A stretch of 8,842 bases of DNA from Actinomycetota bacterium. GTDB lineage: Bacteria; Actinomycetota; Actinomycetes; Actinomycetales; Cellulomonadaceae. Below the pieces are notes generated by a model, which saw only the letters and a list, made by a program, of their open reading frames with translations, did not search any database and was not told the origin of the DNA. Within the stretch, counting starts at the first letter, position 1, and every line of letters begins with the position of its first letter. The stretch is from positions 1 through 8,842 of the forward strand of contig JAHIJU010000133.1 of assembly GCA_018898235.1 (NCBI GenBank). Reading direction: 5' to 3'. The translations under genes and the position numbers were made by a program. Below, in pieces: positions 1 to 7,868 of the stretch.

Positions 1-3000
1 CACCGATCCGTCGGTCTGGGACATCAGCGGGGCCGGGTCCGACGCGATCCAGGGCTTCTCGACCGACATCTCGGTCAACGTGGGCGGCACCATCGGGTTC
101 AAGATCGACACCGCGGCCTCGGCCTACACCATCGACATCTACCGCACGGGGTACTACGGCGGGCTCGGTGCGCGGTACATCACCTCGGTCACTCCGTCCG
201 TGGCCCTGCCGCAGGCGCAGCCGCAGTGCATGTGGGACCAGGTCAACGAGCTGACGGACTGCGGGAACTGGGCGCTCTCGGCGAGCTGGGCCGTGCCGAC
301 GACGGCCGTGTCGGGCGTCTATGTCGCCAAGCTGACGATCCCGTCGACGGGCGAGGACAGCCACATCACGTTCGTCGTGCGCAACGATGCGAGCACGTCG
401 CAGATCGTCTTCCAGACCTCCGACCCGACGTGGCAGGCGTACAACACGTACGGCGGCTCGGACTTCTACCAGGGTGCCGCCAACGGCCGCGCCTACAAGA
501 TCAGCTACAACCGCCCGGTCGTCACACGAGGGCGGGTGGACGGGCGCGACTTCTACTTCAGCTCCGAGTTCGCGATGGTCCGGTTCCTCGAGCGCAACGG
601 GTACGACGTCTCCTACATCTCGGGTGTGGACGCCGACCGGAATGGCTCGTTGCTCAAGAACCACAAGACGTTCCTGTCCGTCGGGCACGACGAGTACTGG
701 TCGGGTGCCCAGCGCGCGAACGTCGAGGCAGCCCGGGACGCGGGCGTGAACCTCGCGTTCTTCAGCGGCAACGAGGTCTACTGGCGGACGCGCTACGAGC
801 CGTCGATCGACGGCAGCTCGACGGCGTACCGGACCCTCGTCTCCTACAAGGAGACCTGGGGCAACGCGAAGATCGATCCGGCGACCCAGTGGACCGGCAC
901 CTTCCGCGACCCGCGGTTCTCCTCCGCGGCCAACGGTGGGGGCAGCCCAGAGAACGCGCTGACCGGCACGATGTACATGTCGAACGACACCGACCTCCCG
1001 GTGACCGTCTCAGCATCCGAGGGAAAGCTCCGGATCTGGCGCAACACGTCCCTGACCTCGATGGCCTCGGGCACGACGACCGCGCTCGCGGACCACACCG
1101 TCGGGTACGAGTCGGATGAGGACCTCGACAACGGCTTCCGTCCCGCAGGTCTGATCCGGATGTCGACGACGACGGGCGCCGCGCCGCAGTACCTCCAGGA
1201 CTACGGCCTGGTGACCAGCCCGGGTACGACGACCAACCACATCACCATGTACAAGGCCGCGAGCGGTGCGCGGGTGTTCTCCGCCGGATCGATCCAGTGG
1301 GCGTGGGGTCTGGACCAGACCCACGACGGCGCCGGGGCCGCCGCAGACCCACGGATGCAGCAGGCGACCGTGAACCTGCTTGCCGACATGTCGGCGCAGC
1401 CCACGACCCTGATGGCGGGTCTGGTGGCCGCGACCAAGACGACGGACACCACCGGCCCGACGGTGACGATCCTGACCCCGGCCGCCGGAGCGGCCGTGTC
1501 GAACGGCGCGTCCGTCACGCTGACCGGGACTGCGAGCGACGTCGGCGGCGGCGTCGTCGCCGGGGTCGAGGTCTCGACCGACGGTGGCACGAGCTGGCAT
1601 CCCGCCACCGGCACGACCAGCTGGAGCTACCCGTACATCCAGACCGGGAACGGCAGCACTGCGGTGAAGGTCCGGGCGACGGACGACAGCGCGAACACCG
1701 GCACTGCCGTCAGCCGCAACCTCACCGCATCGTGCCCGTGCACGGTCTTCGGCTCGGCGGCACCGGTGGTGCCGGCGGCTGACGACGCCTCTGCCGTCGA
1801 GCTCGGGCTCAAGGTCGTCCCGACGTCCTCCGGCTACATCACGGGCGTCCGGTTCTACAAGGGCACCGGCAACACCGGCACCCACACCGGGACCCTGTGG
1901 TCGTCCAGCGGCACCAAGCTCGCGTCCGTGGCCTTCGGCTCCGAGACCGCGACCGGGTGGCAGACGGCGACCTTCGCCCAGGCGGTCGCCGTGACGGCGG
2001 GGACGACGTACGTCATCTCCTACACGGCGCCCTCGGGCCACTACGCGATCGGCGCGGACGCGTTCTGGTACCGCGGTCTGACGGCCGCACCGCTGAGCGT
2101 CCCGGGTGGCTTCGGTTCGAGCGGCTCCGGCGTCTACGGTGCGCCGGGCACGTTCCCCGCGAGCGCGTACGGCTCGTCGAACTACTACGTCGACGTCGTG
2201 TTCAACACGGTGGACACGACTCCGCTCACGGTGCTCACGACCTCGCCTGCGGGCGGCTCCAGCTCGGTGGCGACGGGGTCGACCCCGTCGGCGGTGTTCT
2301 CGAAGGACGTGACCGCCTCGACGGTGACGATGACCCTGAAGACCGCCGCAGGTGCGACGGTCGCCGGGACGAAGACCTATGACGCGACGAGCCGCACGGT
2401 GACGTTCGCGCCCACCTCGGCGTTGGCGACCTCCGCGACCTACACCGCGACCGTCTCTGCGACAGCCGTGGGCGGCGGGACCATCACGGGAGCCTCGAGC
2501 TGGACGTTCTCGACGGCGGCCGCCGATCAGGTGGCCGGTGCGCAGGTGGTGTCGCTCTACAACGACTCGGCCGTGCCGGGCGTGCTCGAGGTGGCCGACG
2601 GCGACCCGGTCACGTTGGGCACCCGTTTCGCGAGCTCGGTGGACGGCACGGTCACCGGGATCCGCTTCTACAAGGGGGCGAACAACACCGGCACGCACGT
2701 GGGCACGCTGTGGGCGGCAGCGACCGGAACGGTCCTGGCAACCGTGACCTTCACGAACGAGACGACGACGGGTTGGCAGACCGCCACCTTCTCCCAGCCG
2801 GTTCAGACCACGAAGGACACCGAGTACGTGGTCTCCTACCGGACCACGGCCGGCAGGTACTCGGCGACCGTCGGCGCCTTCTCCGGCGCAGGTGTGCAGC
2901 GTGACCCGTTGCGCACCGACACCGACAGCGGCATGTACAGCTACTCGGACGCCTACCCGTCCGCCCGGACCTCGACCAGCTACCTGGTCGACGTGGTGTT

Positions 3001-4564
3001 CAAGCGGAATGCCACGCCCCTGACGGTCGCGTCCCAGGTGCCGAGCCCGAGTGAGCTCGCGGCACCCGTCACCACCCCGATCTCGGTGACGTTCTCCAAG
3101 GCGGTCACGAGCGCTGCGAAGCTCTCGGTGTCGACATCCGCCGGCACGGCCGTCGCCGGGGCCAAGAGCCTGTCCGCGGACGGCCTGACCCTCACGTTCA
3201 CCCCGACCGCATCGTTGTCCGCCTCGACGGGCTACACGGCGGTCGCGAGCAGCCTCACCGCGACCGACGGGACGACGGCGGCCGACGTGTCCTGGAGCTT
3301 CACCACCGCCGCGAGCGATGGCTGCCCCTGCTCGCTGTTCTCGACGGGAACACCGCAGACGGCTGCGGCGAATGACACCGACGCCGTCGAGCTGGGCGTG
3401 TCGTTCACCCCCACGGAGAGTGGATCCGTCACGGGGGTGCGGTTCTACAAGGGCGCCGGCAACGGCGGCACCCACACCGGCACGCTGTGGAGCTCGACGG
3501 GGACGCAGCTGCGCACCGTGACGTTCGCGAACGAGACGGCATCCGGGTGGCAGTCCGCGACCTTCGACACGCCGTACGAGATCACCGCGGGTCAGACGTA
3601 CGTCATCTCCTACCTGGCCCCGCAAGGTCACTACGCGGTGACCACCGGAGCCTTCGGCGCGGACGTGACCACCGGGCCGTTGACGGCGCCGGCCGTCGGC
3701 AACGGTCGCTACCGGTACGGCAGCACCGGCGGGTTCCCGACCTCGACGTGGCAGCAGTCGAACTACTTCGTCGATGTGGTGTTCGTGCGGGGCCAGGCGA
3801 GCCCGCCGACGGTCGTGGCGACCTCGCCCCCGTCGGGTGCCACCTCGGTCTCGACGACGGCGACCCTGTCCGCCACGCTCTCGAAGGCGCCGGCATCCGG
3901 GACCCCCGCGCTGACCGTCACCTCGAGCGCCGGCACGGTCGCTGGTACCAGCACGTATGACGCGGCGACGTTGACGGTGAGCTTCGTGCCCTCGTCCCCG
4001 CTCACCGCGGGCACCGGCTACACCGGCACCGTGAGTCTGGGCGGAACCGCGCTGGCGGGTGGTACGTGGTCGTTCACCACCCTCGCGACGGCCGCGACGG
4101 CCGTGTCCTTCTGGCCCGACACGTACACGCCGACCAATCCCGCCTGGGACGACCCGGACGCCGTGCAGGTCGGTCTGCGATTCACGACCTCGGCGGCGGG
4201 TCAGGTGACAGCCATCCGCTTCTACAAGGGGGCTGCGAACACCGGGACGCACACCGTGAAGCTGTGGGACGGGTCGCAGGCGCTGCTGGCCTCGGCGGCC
4301 TCCACCGCGGAGTCGGCCTCCGGGTGGCAGACGGTTCCGCTGGCCTCCCCGGTGACCCTTGCTGCCGGCCAGACGTACACGGCCGCGTACTACTCCAGCA
4401 CCGGGCACTACGCGGTGGAGTCCAACGGGCTGTCGACGGCGCTCACCGCGGGGCCGCTCACGAGTGCATCGCCGGGCGGGGCCTACGTCTACGGCACCGG
4501 ATTCCCGGTGAGTTCGTCATCGGCGTCCTACGGCGTGGATGTCGTGTTCGTCCCCGCTGGGTGA
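1..4564 (+). CDS. Large secreted-type protein: N,N-dimethylformamidase-beta-like domain, Ig-like domain, and alternating DUF4082/Big_5 modules (5' partial)
   Basis: The frame (first whole codon at 2) is open to the left edge, so the start codon and any signal peptide lie upstream. The GTG at 80 is internal, because the preceding residues (WDISGAG, IQGF, TDISVNV) match the usual opening of this family. About 1-1400 resembles the N,N-dimethylformamidase beta-subunit-like domain: IDIYRTGYYGG near 137-169, GHDEYW at 683-700, SGNEVYW at 764-784, and GSIQWAWGLD near 1286-1315. About 1441-1732 is an Ig-like domain (GPTVTILTPAAG). DUF4082-type modules lie at about 1733-2209, 2540-3004, 3323-3784 and 4100-4561, separated by Big_5-type modules ending in W(T/S)F(S/T)T. 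The true amidase places iron on two Tyr and one Glu; which residues correspond here needs an alignment, so amide hydrolysis is unproven. I see only six cysteines. The protein ends after the last module with no LPXTG or membrane helix. It is probably exported and extracellular; its substrate is unknown. Confidence 0.88.
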   Translation, partial: TDPSVWDISGAGSDAIQGFSTDISVNVGGTIGFKIDTAASAYTIDIYRTGYYGGLGARYITSVTPSVALPQAQPQCMWDQVNELTDCGNWALSASWAVPTTAVSGVYVAKLTIPSTGEDSHITFVVRNDASTSQIVFQTSDPTWQAYNTYGGSDFYQGAANGRAYKISYNRPVVTRGRVDGRDFYFSSEFAMVRFLERNGYDVSYISGVDADRNGSLLKNHKTFLSVGHDEYWSGAQRANVEAARDAGVNLAFFSGNEVYWRTRYEPSIDGSSTAYRTLVSYKETWGNAKIDPATQWTGTFRDPRFSSAANGGGSPENALTGTMYMSNDTDLPVTVSASEGKLRIWRNTSLTSMASGTTTALADHTVGYESDEDLDNGFRPAGLIRMSTTTGAAPQYLQDYGLVTSPGTTTNHITMYKAASGARVFSAGSIQWAWGLDQTHDGAGAAADPRMQQATVNLLADMSAQPTTLMAGLVAATKTTDTTGPTVTILTPAAGAAVSNGASVTLTGTASDVGGGVVAGVEVSTDGGTSWHPATGTTSWSYPYIQTGNGSTAVKVRATDDSANTGTAVSRNLTASCPCTVFGSAAPVVPAADDASAVELGLKVVPTSSGYITGVRFYKGTGNTGTHTGTLWSSSGTKLASVAFGSETATGWQTATFAQAVAVTAGTTYVISYTAPSGHYAIGADAFWYRGLTAAPLSVPGGFGSSGSGVYGAPGTFPASAYGSSNYYVDVVFNTVDTTPLTVLTTSPAGGSSSVATGSTPSAVFSKDVTASTVTMTLKTAAGATVAGTKTYDATSRTVTFAPTSALATSATYTATVSATAVGGGTITGASSWTFSTAAADQVAGAQVVSLYNDSAVPGVLEVADGDPVTLGTRFASSVDGTVTGIRFYKGANNTGTHVGTLWAAATGTVLATVTFTNETTTGWQTATFSQPVQTTKDTEYVVSYRTTAGRYSATVGAFSGAGVQRDPLRTDTDSGMYSYSDAYPSARTSTSYLVDVVFKRNATPLTVASQVPSPSELAAPVTTPISVTFSKAVTSAAKLSVSTSAGTAVAGAKSLSADGLTLTFTPTASLSASTGYTAVASSLTATDGTTAADVSWSFTTAASDGCPCSLFSTGTPQTAAANDTDAVELGVSFTPTESGSVTGVRFYKGAGNGGTHTGTLWSSTGTQLRTVTFANETASGWQSATFDTPYEITAGQTYVISYLAPQGHYAVTTGAFGADVTTGPLTAPAVGNGRYRYGSTGGFPTSTWQQSNYFVDVVFVRGQASPPTVVATSPPSGATSVSTTATLSATLSKAPASGTPALTVTSSAGTVAGTSTYDAATLTVSFVPSSPLTAGTGYTGTVSLGGTALAGGTWSFTTLATAATAVSFWPDTYTPTNPAWDDPDAVQVGLRFTTSAAGQVTAIRFYKGAANTGTHTVKLWDGSQALLASAASTAESASGWQTVPLASPVTLAAGQTYTAAYYSSTGHYAVESNGLSTALTAGPLTSASPGGAYVYGTGFPVSSSSASYGVDVVFVPAG
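1733..4561 (+). repeat. Protein-level tandem array: four DUF4082-type modules alternating with three Big_5 modules
   Basis: A conserved core of the form (I/V)RFYKGxxNxGTHxxxLW recurs four times in frame. Its Arg codons lie at 1850, 2663, 3440 and 4217, giving periods of 813, 777 and 777 bases (271, 259 and 259 residues). Each copy continues with SGWQT/TGWQT-like, TYVISY-like, GHYAV-like and VDVVF segments, so the whole module is repeated, not just a short motif. The spacers carry (L)TVxxxxPxxG, then a Ser/Thr/Ala-rich beta region ending in WTFST, WSFTT or WSFTT, as expected of Big_5/SbsA-type Ig-like domains. Copies 1 and 3 begin with a CPC motif (1733 and 3323); copies 2 and 4 lack it. The coding repeats are diverged at DNA level, so this looks like an old duplication kept by selection and not a recent slippage product. 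Confidence 0.85.
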
Positions 4565-4596
4565 GTCTCGAGGGTTCGTCGGGGGGCGGGTGGACG

Positions 4597-4618
4597 GCCC
4601 GGTGCCGGCGCGCCGGGT
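4597..4618 (+). terminator. Possible GC-rich hairpin terminator after the large gene
   Basis: CCCGGTG at 4598-4604 pairs with CGCCGGG at 4611-4617 (one G-U wobble) around a six-base loop, and G4597-T4618 can add another wobble pair. It lies about 33 bases after the stop codon. No T-run follows, so it is not a classic intrinsic terminator. Actinobacterial terminators often lack T-runs, but chance hairpins are also common in DNA this GC-rich. Confidence 0.35.
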
Positions 4619-4690
4619 GAAGCGTGGGCGAATTCGTCCGCGGTGGTGTGACTGGTCGGTGCCTTCCGGACAGACTGGGCACAACCGAAC

Positions 4691-4698
4691 GAGAAGGA
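4691..4698 (+). promoter_or_regulatory. Ribosome binding site of the Gfo/Idh/MocA gene
   Basis: GAGAAGGA ends four bases before the ATG at 4703. It is a good Shine-Dalgarno match in an otherwise GC-rich stretch, and it fixes the start of the first operon gene. Confidence 0.75.
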
Positions 4699-4702
4699 CA
4701 AC

Positions 4703-5743
4703 ATGAGCAAGCTGCACGCGGCGGTGATCGGGGCTGGCTACTGGGGGCCCAACCTGGCGAGGAACTTCCGGAGCAGCCCCGACTGGGACCTGGTCGCGGT
4801 GTGCGACCTCGACGAGGCACGCGCCCGCAAGGTCGTCGGCGAGCGGTCGACCGTCGAGGTCGTGACGTCGCTCGACGAGCTCCTCGCCCGGGATGACATC
4901 GATGCGGTCGCCGTGGCCACCCCGGCCGCGACCCACGCCCGCATCGTGACGGCGGCGTTGGAGGCCGGGAAGCACGTCGTGGTGGAGAAGCCCATCGCCG
5001 ACGGCGGCGTGGCGGGCCGGGCGATGGTGGCGCTCGCCGCCGATCGCGGCCTGACCCTCATGGTCGACCACACCTTCTGCTACACGGCGCCGGTCCTCAA
5101 GATCCGTGAGCTGATCGCGGACGGCTCGCTGGGCGACATCCAGTTCATCGACTCGGTCCGGATCAACCTGGGCCTCGTCCAGCCCGATGTGGACGTCTTC
5201 TGGGACCTCGCGCCGCACGACCTGTCGATCCTCGACTTCATCCTGCCCGGCGGGCTGGTCCCGACCGCGGTGGGGGCCCAGGGCGCCGATCCGCTCAAGG
5301 TCGGGCAGTCCTGTGTGGGCTACCTGACGCTGCCGCTGGCAGACGGTGCGATGGCCCACGTCCACGTGAACTGGTTGAGCCCCACCAAGATCCGGCAGTT
5401 CGTCGTCGGAGGCAGCAAGAAGACGCTCGTGTGGGACGACCTGGCGCCGCAGCAGCGGCTGACGGTCTTCGACCGCGGCGTGGACCTGCGGGAGACGTCC
5501 GCCGACCGGGCGGCCGCCCAGATCTCCTACCGGCTGGGCGATGCATGGGCGCCGGCGCTCAAGGAGTCCGAGGCTCTCGGTGTCATGGTCGGCGAGTTCG
5601 CCGCAGCGATCCGTGAGGGGCGCCCGCCCCGGACGGACGGCCATGCCGGTCTGCGGGTGCTCGATGTCCTGGAGGCGGCCCGCAGCTCCTTGGCCGACGG
5701 CGGCCGCCTTACCCCGATCCACTCGATGGAGGCTGTCAAGTGA
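4703..5743 (+). CDS. Gfo/Idh/MocA family NAD(P)-dependent oxidoreductase (nucleotide-sugar type)
   Basis: This 346-residue protein has the usual length and two-domain layout of the family. The N-terminal Rossmann fold shows GAGYWG at residues 10-15 and an Asp at 35 (AVCDLD) where the NAD ribose is normally held. The signature EKP is at 95-97, its Lys being the usual catalytic-site residue, followed by VDHTF at 121-125. The C-terminal domain carries WDLAPHD (HD at 172-173), typical of members found in sugar-nucleotide clusters. It resembles the WlbA/WbpB group, which oxidises the 3-hydroxyl of a UDP-N-acetylhexuronate before transamination. That assignment is by family and context; the motifs alone do not fix the substrate. 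It is cytoplasmic and the first gene of the operon, with a good ribosome binding site. Its stop codon overlaps the next start by four bases (GTGA). Confidence 0.93.
   Translation: MSKLHAAVIGAGYWGPNLARNFRSSPDWDLVAVCDLDEARARKVVGERSTVEVVTSLDELLARDDIDAVAVATPAATHARIVTAALEAGKHVVVEKPIADGGVAGRAMVALAADRGLTLMVDHTFCYTAPVLKIRELIADGSLGDIQFIDSVRINLGLVQPDVDVFWDLAPHDLSILDFILPGGLVPTAVGAQGADPLKVGQSCVGYLTLPLADGAMAHVHVNWLSPTKIRQFVVGGSKKTLVWDDLAPQQRLTVFDRGVDLRETSADRAAAQISYRLGDAWAPALKESEALGVMVGEFAAAIREGRPPRTDGHAGLRVLDVLEAARSSLADGGRLTPIHSMEAVK
5728..5732 (+). promoter_or_regulatory. Ribosome binding site of the epimerase gene, inside the preceding CDS
   Basis: GGAGG lies seven bases before the GTG at 5740, within the last codons of the oxidoreductase gene. 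It supports GTG 5740 as the true start and indicates independent as well as coupled initiation. Confidence 0.75.
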
Positions 5744-6732
5744 CCCAGCTCGAAGGTGCGAACGTCCTGGTGACGGGAGGTGCTGGCACCATCGGCTCCA
5801 CGATCGTCGACCAGCTCCTCGATGCGGGTGCTGCGCGCATCGTCGTGCTGGACAACCTGGTCCGGGGCCGCCGTGAGAACCTGGCGGATGCCCTGAGCAG
5901 CGGCAGGGTGGAGCTGGTGGTCGGTGACCTGCGCGACCGCGACCTGGTGCATGACGTGACCAAGGGGCAGGACGTGGTGTTCCACCAGGCGGCCATCCGG
6001 ATCACCCAGTGCGCCGAGGAGCCGCGCCTGGCCCTGGAGGTCCTGGTCGACGGGACCTTCACGGTCCTGGAGGCCGCCGTCGAGCACAAGGTCCGCAAGG
6101 TCGTCGCCGCCTCCAGCGCGTCGGTGTACGGGCTGGCCGAGCAGTTCCCGACGGGCGAGCGGCACCACCACCACAACAACGACACGTTCTACGGCGCCGC
6201 CAAGTCGTTCAACGAGGGCATGCTGCGCAGCTTCCGGGCGATGTACGGCCTGGACTACGTGGTTCTTCGCTACTTCAACGTCTATGGGCCGCGGATGGAC
6301 GTGCACGGTCTGTACACCGAGGTGCTCGTGCGCTGGATGGAGCGCATCGCCGACGGGAAGCCGCCGCTGATCTTCGGGGACGGGCTCCAGACCATGGACT
6401 TCGTCTTCACCACCGACATTGCGCGCGCGAACCTGCTGGCGGCCCGTTCCGAGGTGGTCGACGGCACGTACAACGTGGCGAACGGCGTCGAGACGTCCCT
6501 GCTGGACCTCGCCGAGGCGCTGCTGCGCGTGATGGGCAGCGACCTGTCGGTCGAGCACGGGCCGGAGCGTGCGGTCAACGGTGTCTCCCGGCGTCTGGCC
6601 GACACGTCGGCGGCCCGGCGCGACCTCGGCTTCGAGGCGACGGTCGGCCTCGAGGAGGGGTTGCGGCAGCTCGTTCAGTGGTGGCGCCCGCTGCGCGAGG
6701 AGATCGCTGCCGGCCGGGTGAAGGGAGCCTGA
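5740..6732 (+). CDS. NAD-dependent epimerase/dehydratase (extended SDR, nucleotide-sugar epimerase-like)
   Basis: This 330-residue extended short-chain dehydrogenase/reductase acts on a nucleotide-activated sugar, most likely as a 4-epimerase or dehydratase. The NAD-binding motif GGAGTIG is at residues 13-19, with an acidic Asp at 38 (VVLDN) favouring NAD. The catalytic set is visible as SSAS at 125-128 and YGAAK at 151-155 (Tyr151, Lys155). RYFNVYGPR and QTMDFV are the usual substrate-domain motifs. The start is GTG 5740, which gives the right distance to the glycine motif and has a GGAGG site. The gene overlaps the oxidoreductase gene by four bases. A natural run of four histidines (142-145) sits just before NNDTFYGAAK, where relatives usually have a His-Pro-Tyr-Asn-Asn-like stretch. 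Epimerase versus dehydratase cannot be settled by reading; there is no sign of truncation. Confidence 0.92.
   Translation: MTQLEGANVLVTGGAGTIGSTIVDQLLDAGAARIVVLDNLVRGRRENLADALSSGRVELVVGDLRDRDLVHDVTKGQDVVFHQAAIRITQCAEEPRLALEVLVDGTFTVLEAAVEHKVRKVVAASSASVYGLAEQFPTGERHHHHNNDTFYGAAKSFNEGMLRSFRAMYGLDYVVLRYFNVYGPRMDVHGLYTEVLVRWMERIADGKPPLIFGDGLQTMDFVFTTDIARANLLAARSEVVDGTYNVANGVETSLLDLAEALLRVMGSDLSVEHGPERAVNGVSRRLADTSAARRDLGFEATVGLEEGLRQLVQWWRPLREEIAAGRVKGA
6721..6727 (+). promoter_or_regulatory. Ribosome binding site of the first aminotransferase gene
   Basis: AAGGGAG lies six bases before the GTG at 6734, overlapping the last codons of the epimerase gene. It supports GTG 6734 as the start. Confidence 0.65.
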
Positions 6733-6733
6733 C

Positions 6734-7867
6734 GTGGCACGCATCAATGTCATGCAGCCGTGGTTCGGACCCGAGGAGGTGGCCGCGGTCGGCGAGGTGA
6801 TCTCGTCCGGCTGGGTGGCGCAGGGGCCGCGGGTCGCCGCCTTCGAGGAGGCGTTCGCCCAGGCGATGGACGCCCAGTACGCCGTCGCGACCACCTCGTG
6901 CACGACGGCGCTGCACCTGGCGATGATCGTCGCCGGCGTGAGTGCCGGTGACGAGGTCGTCGTCCCGTCGTTCTCCTTCATCGCCACCGCGAACGCGGTC
7001 ACCTACGTCGGGGCGCGACCGGTGTTCGCGGACGTCGATCACGCGACCGGGAACCTGACGGCCCAGACCGTCGCCGCCGCCGTGACCGCCCGGACGCGGG
7101 CGGTCGTCGTCGTCGACCAGGGCGGTGTCCCGGTCGACCTGGACGCGATCCGCGCGGTCACCGACCCGCTCGGCGTCGTGGTGATCGAGGACGCCGCATG
7201 CGGTGCCGGGTCGACCTACCACGGGCGGCCGGTCGGTGCGGGGGCCGATGTCGCGGCGTGGTCCTTCCACCCGCGCAAGATCGTCACCACCGGCGAGGGC
7301 GGCATGCTGACGACCGCCAACCCGCAGTGGGCCCAGCGCGCGCGTCGGCTGCGGGAGCACGCGATGAGCGTGTCGGCCGCCGCCCGCCATGCGAGCGTCC
7401 TGGCGCCGGCCGAGGAGTACCTCGAGGTCGGCTACAACTTCCGGATGACCGATCTGCAGGCGGCCGTCGGGCTGGTGCAGCTCGCCAAGCTGCCGGAGGT
7501 CGTCGCCCGTCGGCGGCAGATCGCCGCGCGGTACGCCGAGCAGCTCGACGCCATCCCGGGCCTGCGTGTGGTGGCCGACCCCGCGTGGGGCACCTGCAAC
7601 TTCCAGTCGTGCTGGGTCGAGGTCGGCGAGGAGTTCGCCCTGGACCGCGAGGGGTTGCTCGCCCACCTGGCCGCCGACGAGATCTCGGCGCGGCGCGGCA
7701 TCATGGCCTCGCACCGTCAGCCGGCGTACGCGGACGTCGACCACGGGCCGCTGCCGGTGACCGAACGGCTCACCGACACGACGCTGATCCTCCCGGTGTT
7801 CCATCAGATGACGGACGACGAGCAGGCCCGCGTCATCGCCTCGGTGCGTGCCGCCGCCGGGCTCTGA
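6734..7867 (+). CDS. DegT/DnrJ/EryC1/StrS family PLP-dependent sugar aminotransferase
   Basis: At 377 residues this is a full-length member. These enzymes transfer an amino group, usually from glutamate, to a keto-sugar nucleotide using pyridoxal phosphate. The PLP lysine is Lys182 in SFHPRK, followed by TTGEGGM. The Asp that contacts the pyridine nitrogen is Asp153 in EDAAC. SGWVAQGPRV near the N-terminus and GYNFRMTDLQAA mid-protein are family hallmarks. The segment VVDQGGVP has Asp where many relatives have His (HxxGxP); I believe this is a subfamily trait and not damage. The start is GTG, one base after the epimerase stop (TGAcGTG), preceded by AAGGGAG. The likely substrate is a 3- or 4-keto sugar supplied by the two upstream enzymes; position and stereochemistry are unknown. 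Confidence 0.94.
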   Translation: MARINVMQPWFGPEEVAAVGEVISSGWVAQGPRVAAFEEAFAQAMDAQYAVATTSCTTALHLAMIVAGVSAGDEVVVPSFSFIATANAVTYVGARPVFADVDHATGNLTAQTVAAAVTARTRAVVVVDQGGVPVDLDAIRAVTDPLGVVVIEDAACGAGSTYHGRPVGAGADVAAWSFHPRKIVTTGEGGMLTTANPQWAQRARRLREHAMSVSAAARHASVLAPAEEYLEVGYNFRMTDLQAAVGLVQLAKLPEVVARRRQIAARYAEQLDAIPGLRVVADPAWGTCNFQSCWVEVGEEFALDREGLLAHLAADEISARRGIMASHRQPAYADVDHGPLPVTERLTDTTLILPVFHQMTDDEQARVIASVRAAAGL

Positions 7868-7868
7868 C

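Larger units (their letters stand above)
4565..4702 (+). other. Intergenic region between the large secreted-protein gene and the sugar operon
   Basis: This is the longest non-coding stretch in the window, at 138 bases. It contains a GC-rich hairpin (4597-4618) and, at its 3' end, a ribosome binding site for the oxidoreductase gene. I looked for -35/-10 boxes between the hairpin and the start codon and found no TATAAT-like hexamer with a matching upstream element. A promoter may exist in a form I cannot recognise, or the operon may be read through from upstream. Short frames crossing it show no family similarity and look like GC-driven shadows. Confidence 0.6.

Noticed and set aside
80..82. 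GTG as the start of the large gene
   Set aside because: The same frame is open to the left edge and encodes upstream residues typical of the family, and there is no signal peptide after this GTG. It is an internal Val.
1010..4408. A 1132-residue open frame on the minus strand opposite the large gene
   Set aside because: Its translation is low-complexity, dominated by Arg, Gly and His, with no family motif. Long antisense frames are expected opposite high-GC genes. The + strand reading has clear repeated domains.
4605..4616. Perfect 12-base palindrome CCGGCGCGCCGG as a possible operator
   Set aside because: It lies within the hairpin, is made only of G and C, and is easily explained by base composition. 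I see no second copy or regulator gene nearby.
4618..4702. Promoter for the sugar operon
   Set aside because: No pair of hexamers at suitable spacing resembles the -35/-10 consensus, so calling one would be a guess.
4517..5722. A 401-residue minus-strand frame opposite the oxidoreductase gene
   Set aside because: No motif or plausible ribosome binding site was seen, and it mirrors the codon bias of the oxidoreductase gene.
5527..7002. A 491-residue minus-strand frame opposite the epimerase and aminotransferase genes
   Set aside because: It spans several well-supported + strand genes, has shadow-like composition and shows no recognisable domain.
7848..7850. Upstream GTG as the start of the acyltransferase gene
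   Set aside because: It adds a short Pro/Gly extension not expected in NeuD/PglD proteins and has no Shine-Dalgarno. GTG 7869 gives the usual N-terminus and repeats the 1-base junction seen one gene earlier.
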